From: Hetaerina americana
Lineage: Eukaryota > Arthropoda > Insecta > Odonata > Calopterygidae
Length of the DNA stretch: 64,000 nt
Assembly: GCA_022747635.1 (NCBI GenBank)
Contig: JAKTNV010000738.1
Location: 1 to 64,000 of the forward strand
Direction: 5' to 3'
Position numbers and translations under genes: made by a program. Below the pieces are notes generated by a model that saw only the letters and a program-made list of their open reading frames with translations, was not told the DNA's origin and searched no databases. Positions 61,501 through 64,000 of the stretch are shown here, piece by piece; position 1 is the first letter of the stretch; the number at the start of each line of letters is the position of its first letter.

Positions 61501-63019
61501 GAAACATTTTTGTTTGATTTGTGTCGAGTGAGATTTTCACCTAGAACCCAAAGGGGGGTGTATTGGCACTTTTCATGGAAAAATGTGAAAAATTAAATTT
61601 TCTAAAAATGAAATAAATGCCTTCTATACACCTCAAACATTCACTCTAAAACAGAAGATTGTTGTTTTTCGCAATATTTTTTGAGATTTGGGCTCTTTTA
61701 GTAACATTAACACTAGCGCTGAAGCATCTTTTATGCTCATTTCTTGTCTTTCAGGATTTTTTCTGGGTTTTATTTTGTTTATTTGTAAAAATGAACAACA
61801 ATGCACCCCATAGAAACATTTTTGTTTGATTTGTGTTGAGTGAGATTTTCACCTAGAACCCAAAGGGGAGGGTATTGGCACTTTTCATGGAAAAATGTGA
61901 AAAATTAAAATTTCTAAAAATGAAATAAATGCCTTCTATACACCTCTAACATTCACTCTAAAACAGAAGATTGTTGTTTTTCGCAATATTTTTAGATATT
62001 TGGGCTCTTTTAGTAACTTTAACACTAGCGCTGAAGCATCTTTTATGCTCATTTCTTTTCTTTCAGGATTTATTCTGGGTTTTATTTTGTTTATTTGAAG
62101 AAAATGAACAACAATAAACACCATGGAAACATTATTGTTTGATTTTTGTCGAGTGAGATTTTCACCTAGAACCCAAAGGGGGGGTATTGGCACTTTTCAT
62201 GGAAAAATGTGAAAAATTAAATTTTCTAAAAATGAAATAAATGTCTTCTATACACCTCAAACATTCACTCTAAAACAGAAGATTGTTGTTTTTCGCAATA
62301 TTTTTAGAGATTTGGGCTCTTTTAGTAACATTAACACTAGCGCTGAAGCATCTTTTATGCTCATTTCTTGTCTTTCAGGATTTATTCTGGGTTTTATTTT
62401 GTTTATTTGAAGAAAATGAACAACAATTCACTCCATGGAAACATTTTTGTTTGATTTGTGTCGAGTGAGATTTTCACCTAGAACCCAAAGGGGGGTGTAT
62501 TGGCACTTTTCATGGAAAAATGTGAAAAATTAAATTTTCTAAAAATGAAATAAATGCCTTCTAAACACCTCAAACATTCACTCTAAAACAGAAGATTGTT
62601 GTTTTTCGCAATATTTTTTGAGATTTGGGCTCTTTTAGTAACATTAACACTAGCGCTGAAGCATCTTTTATGCTCATTTCTTGTCTTTCAGGATTTATTC
62701 TGGGTTTTATTTTGTTTATTTGAAGAAAATGAACAACAATACACACCATGGAAACATTTTTGTTTGATTTGTGTCGAGTGAGATTTTCACCTAGAACCCA
62801 AAGGATTTATTCTGGGTTTTATTTTGTTTATTTGAAGAAAATGAACAACAATAAACACCATGGAAACATTATTGTTTGATTTTTGTCGAGTGAGATTTTC
62901 ACCTAGAACCCAAAGGGGGGGTATTGGCACTTTTCATGGAAAAATGTGAAAAATTAAATTTTCTAAAAATGAAATAAATGTCTTCTATACACCTCAAACA
63001 TTCACTCTAAAACAGAAGA
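58575..63019 (+). repeat. Composite block Z2 (4445 bp)
   Basis: This is the second copy of the composite block. Offsets are 4440 bp for the domain-I-like part and 4444 bp from 61036 on; the four-base change is the CACA lost in the Z1 monomer at 56295. Few other differences are visible, for example GATGGAAATG at 59336 for GATGAAAATG, and GGATTTTTTCTGG near 61754 for GGATTTATTCTGG. It lacks the 331-bp monomer. Confidence 0.9.
62691..62914 (+). repeat. 112-bp partial duplication within a monomer (Z2)
   Basis: It has the same junction as in Z1 (AACCCAAAGGATTTATTC at about 62796-62813), 112 bases after the first GGATTT at 62691, giving a unit of about 424 bp. Unlike Z1, the second part carries CAATAAACACC, ACATTATTG and GATTTTTGTCG, which are markers of the 61971 monomer. 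So after the shared junction the two copies have different downstream sequence, evidence for a second exchange or conversion. Confidence 0.9.
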
Positions 63020-64000
63020 TTGTTGTTTTTCGCAATATTTTTAGAGATTTGGGCTCTTTTAGTAACATTAACACTAGCGCTGAAGCATCTTTTATACTCA
63101 TTTCTTGTCTTTCAGGATTTATTCTGGGTTTTATTTTGTTTATTTGAAGAAAATGAACAACAATGCACACCATGGAAACATTTTTGTTTGATTTGTGTCG
63201 AGTGAGATTTTCACCTAGAACCCAAAGGGGGTATTGGCACTTTTCATGGAAAAATGTGAAAAATTAAATTTTCTAAAAATGAAATAAATGCCTTCTATAC
63301 ACCTCAAACATTCACTCTAAAACAGAAGATTGTTGTTTTTCACAATATTTTTAGAAATTTGGGCTCTTTTAGTAACATTAACACTAGCGCTGAAGCATCT
63401 TTTATGGTCATTTCTTGTCTTTCAGGATTTATTCTGGGTTTTATTTTGTTTATTTGTAAAAATGAACAACAATGCACCCCATAGAAACATTTTTGTTTGA
63501 TTTGTGTCGAGTGAGATTTTCACCTAGAACCCAAAGGGGGGGTATTGGCACTTTTCATGGAAAAATGTTAAAAAATTAAATTTTCTAAAAATGAAATAAA
63601 TGCCTTCTATACACCTCAAACATTCACTCTAAAACAGAAGATTGTTGTTTTTCACAATATTTTTAAAAATTTGGGCTCTTTTAGTAACATTAACACTAGC
63701 GCTGAAGCATCTTTTATGGACATTTCTTGTCTTTCAGGATTTATTCTGGGTTTTATTTTGTTTATTTGAAGAAAATGAACAACAATTCACTCCATGGAAA
63801 CATTTTTGTTTGATTTGTGTCGAGTGAGATTTTCACCTAGAACCCAAAGGGGGGTGTATTGGCACTTTTCATGGAAAAATGTGAAAAATTAAATTTTCTA
63901 AAAATGAAATAAATGCCTTCTATACACCTCAAACATTCACTCTAAAACAGAAGATTGTTGTTTTTCGCAATATTTTTTGAGATTTGGGCTCTTTTAGTAA
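63020..64000 (+). repeat. Rearranged CTAGCGCT monomers at the right edge
   Basis: 63020 matches 61036 (AATGCACACC, five-base G run). 63330 has the 5' half of 61346 (TTTTTCACAATATT) and the 3' half of 61659 (TTTGTAAAAATGAAC, CACCCCATAG). 63642 is a 61346-like monomer with ATTTTTAAAAATTTG and TTTTATGGACATTTC. 63955 starts like 61659 and is cut by the window end. The array continues beyond 64000. Confidence 0.85.

Larger units (their letters stand above)
1..64000 (+). repeat. Tandem satellite array, ~312-bp monomer, fills the window
   Basis: The start motif TTGTTGTTTTTCGC, or a one- to three-base variant, recurs at 2, 313, 625, 938, 1251 and so on to 63955. That makes 205 starts, all in the same direction, with a mean step of about 313.5 bp. 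Every monomer has the same landmarks in order: AGAAATTTGGGCTC, AACATTAACAC, a variable segment, TGAAGCATC, CTTTCAGGATT, ACAACAATACACACC, CGAGTGAGATTTTCACC, AACCCAAAGG plus a G run, CACTTTTCATGG, AATTAAATTTTC, and CACCTCAAACATTCACTC. No interval between monomers holds unrelated DNA, and the array runs off both ends. This is satellite DNA of a eukaryotic type. The strand label is only the given orientation. Species and chromosomal location cannot be told from the sequence. Confidence 0.98.
53493..64000 (+). repeat. Domain IV: composite of domain-I-like and domain-III-like monomers
   Basis: The first monomer (53493) resembles the domain II type at 31269 (TTTTATTTGTTTATTTG, TTTTTGATTGATTTG). Monomers 53804-56294 are mostly domain-I-like (ACACCTGGGC, ACACTTGGGC, CTTTCTCTGAAG). 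From 56592 they are CTAGCGCT types with TTTGAAGAAAATGAAC, a variant otherwise seen at 47529-47843. The composite is duplicated as Z1 and Z2, then followed from 63020 by rearranged CTAGCGCT monomers to the window end. Confidence 0.82.

Noticed and set aside
1..64000. CRISPR array
   Set aside because: The repeat unit is ~312 bp and continuous; there are no short repeats with unique spacers and no cas genes.
1..64000. tRNA, rRNA, promoter or origin signals
   Set aside because: I saw no cloverleaf, rRNA core, or unique regulatory sequence. TATA-like and AATAAA words are periodic parts of the A/T-rich monomer.

Overview
The whole window is one uninterrupted, head-to-tail tandem satellite DNA array. 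A monomer of about 312 bp (most 310-313 bp; extremes 297, 331 and about 424 bp) repeats from the first base to the last. Using the conserved start motif TTGTTGTTTTTCGC I counted 205 monomer starts by eye, all in the same orientation, with a mean step of about 313.5 bp. A hand count of one monomer gives about 32% G+C. I see no gene, RNA gene, transposon, CRISPR array, rDNA or unique DNA. Open frames reach at most 109 codons, lie inside the repeat unit and recur with its period, so I do not call any of them genes. Array size, multi-level higher-order repeats (HORs) and the lack of coding content indicate eukaryotic satellite heterochromatin (centromeric, pericentromeric or subtelomeric). I cannot identify the species.

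Layout. Domain I (1 to about 29905) is built from a six-monomer cassette. It contains a 12-monomer HOR in two rearranged copies (2-4693 and 4694-8444) and a 19-monomer, 5.94-kb HOR in three nearly identical copies (8756-14696, 14697-20636, 22826-28768), separated or followed by short linkers (20637-22825 and 28769 to about 29905). Domain II (about 29906-38648) is an eight-monomer, 2.5-kb HOR in four successive full or shortened copies, each starting with a monomer carrying TTTTAAGAAATTTG. Domain III (about 38649-53492) is a more irregular mosaic dominated by CTAGCGCTGAAGC monomers, with a duplicated 2.5-kb block (39067-41574 and 42834-45340). Domain IV (53493-64000) is a composite in which domain-I-like monomers are joined to domain-III-like monomers, and the composite is itself duplicated (53804-58574 and 58575-63019).

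The genome-evolution signal is the most interesting content. Duplications are nested at scales of one, two, three, four, six, eight, 12-15 and 19 monomers, plus a shared pair of 7.5-kb segments about 14 kb apart. Several resolvable junctions (both edges of domain II, two 112-bp partial duplications, one fused monomer) and three of the four small G-run insertions or losses fall at or near the short poly-G run found in nearly every monomer. Each monomer also carries a 14-bp inverted repeat, ATTTTTAGAAATTT and its complement, that could pair across the monomer boundary, as well as phased A/T tracts. These structural ideas are inferences; the repeat architecture is read directly from the sequence.
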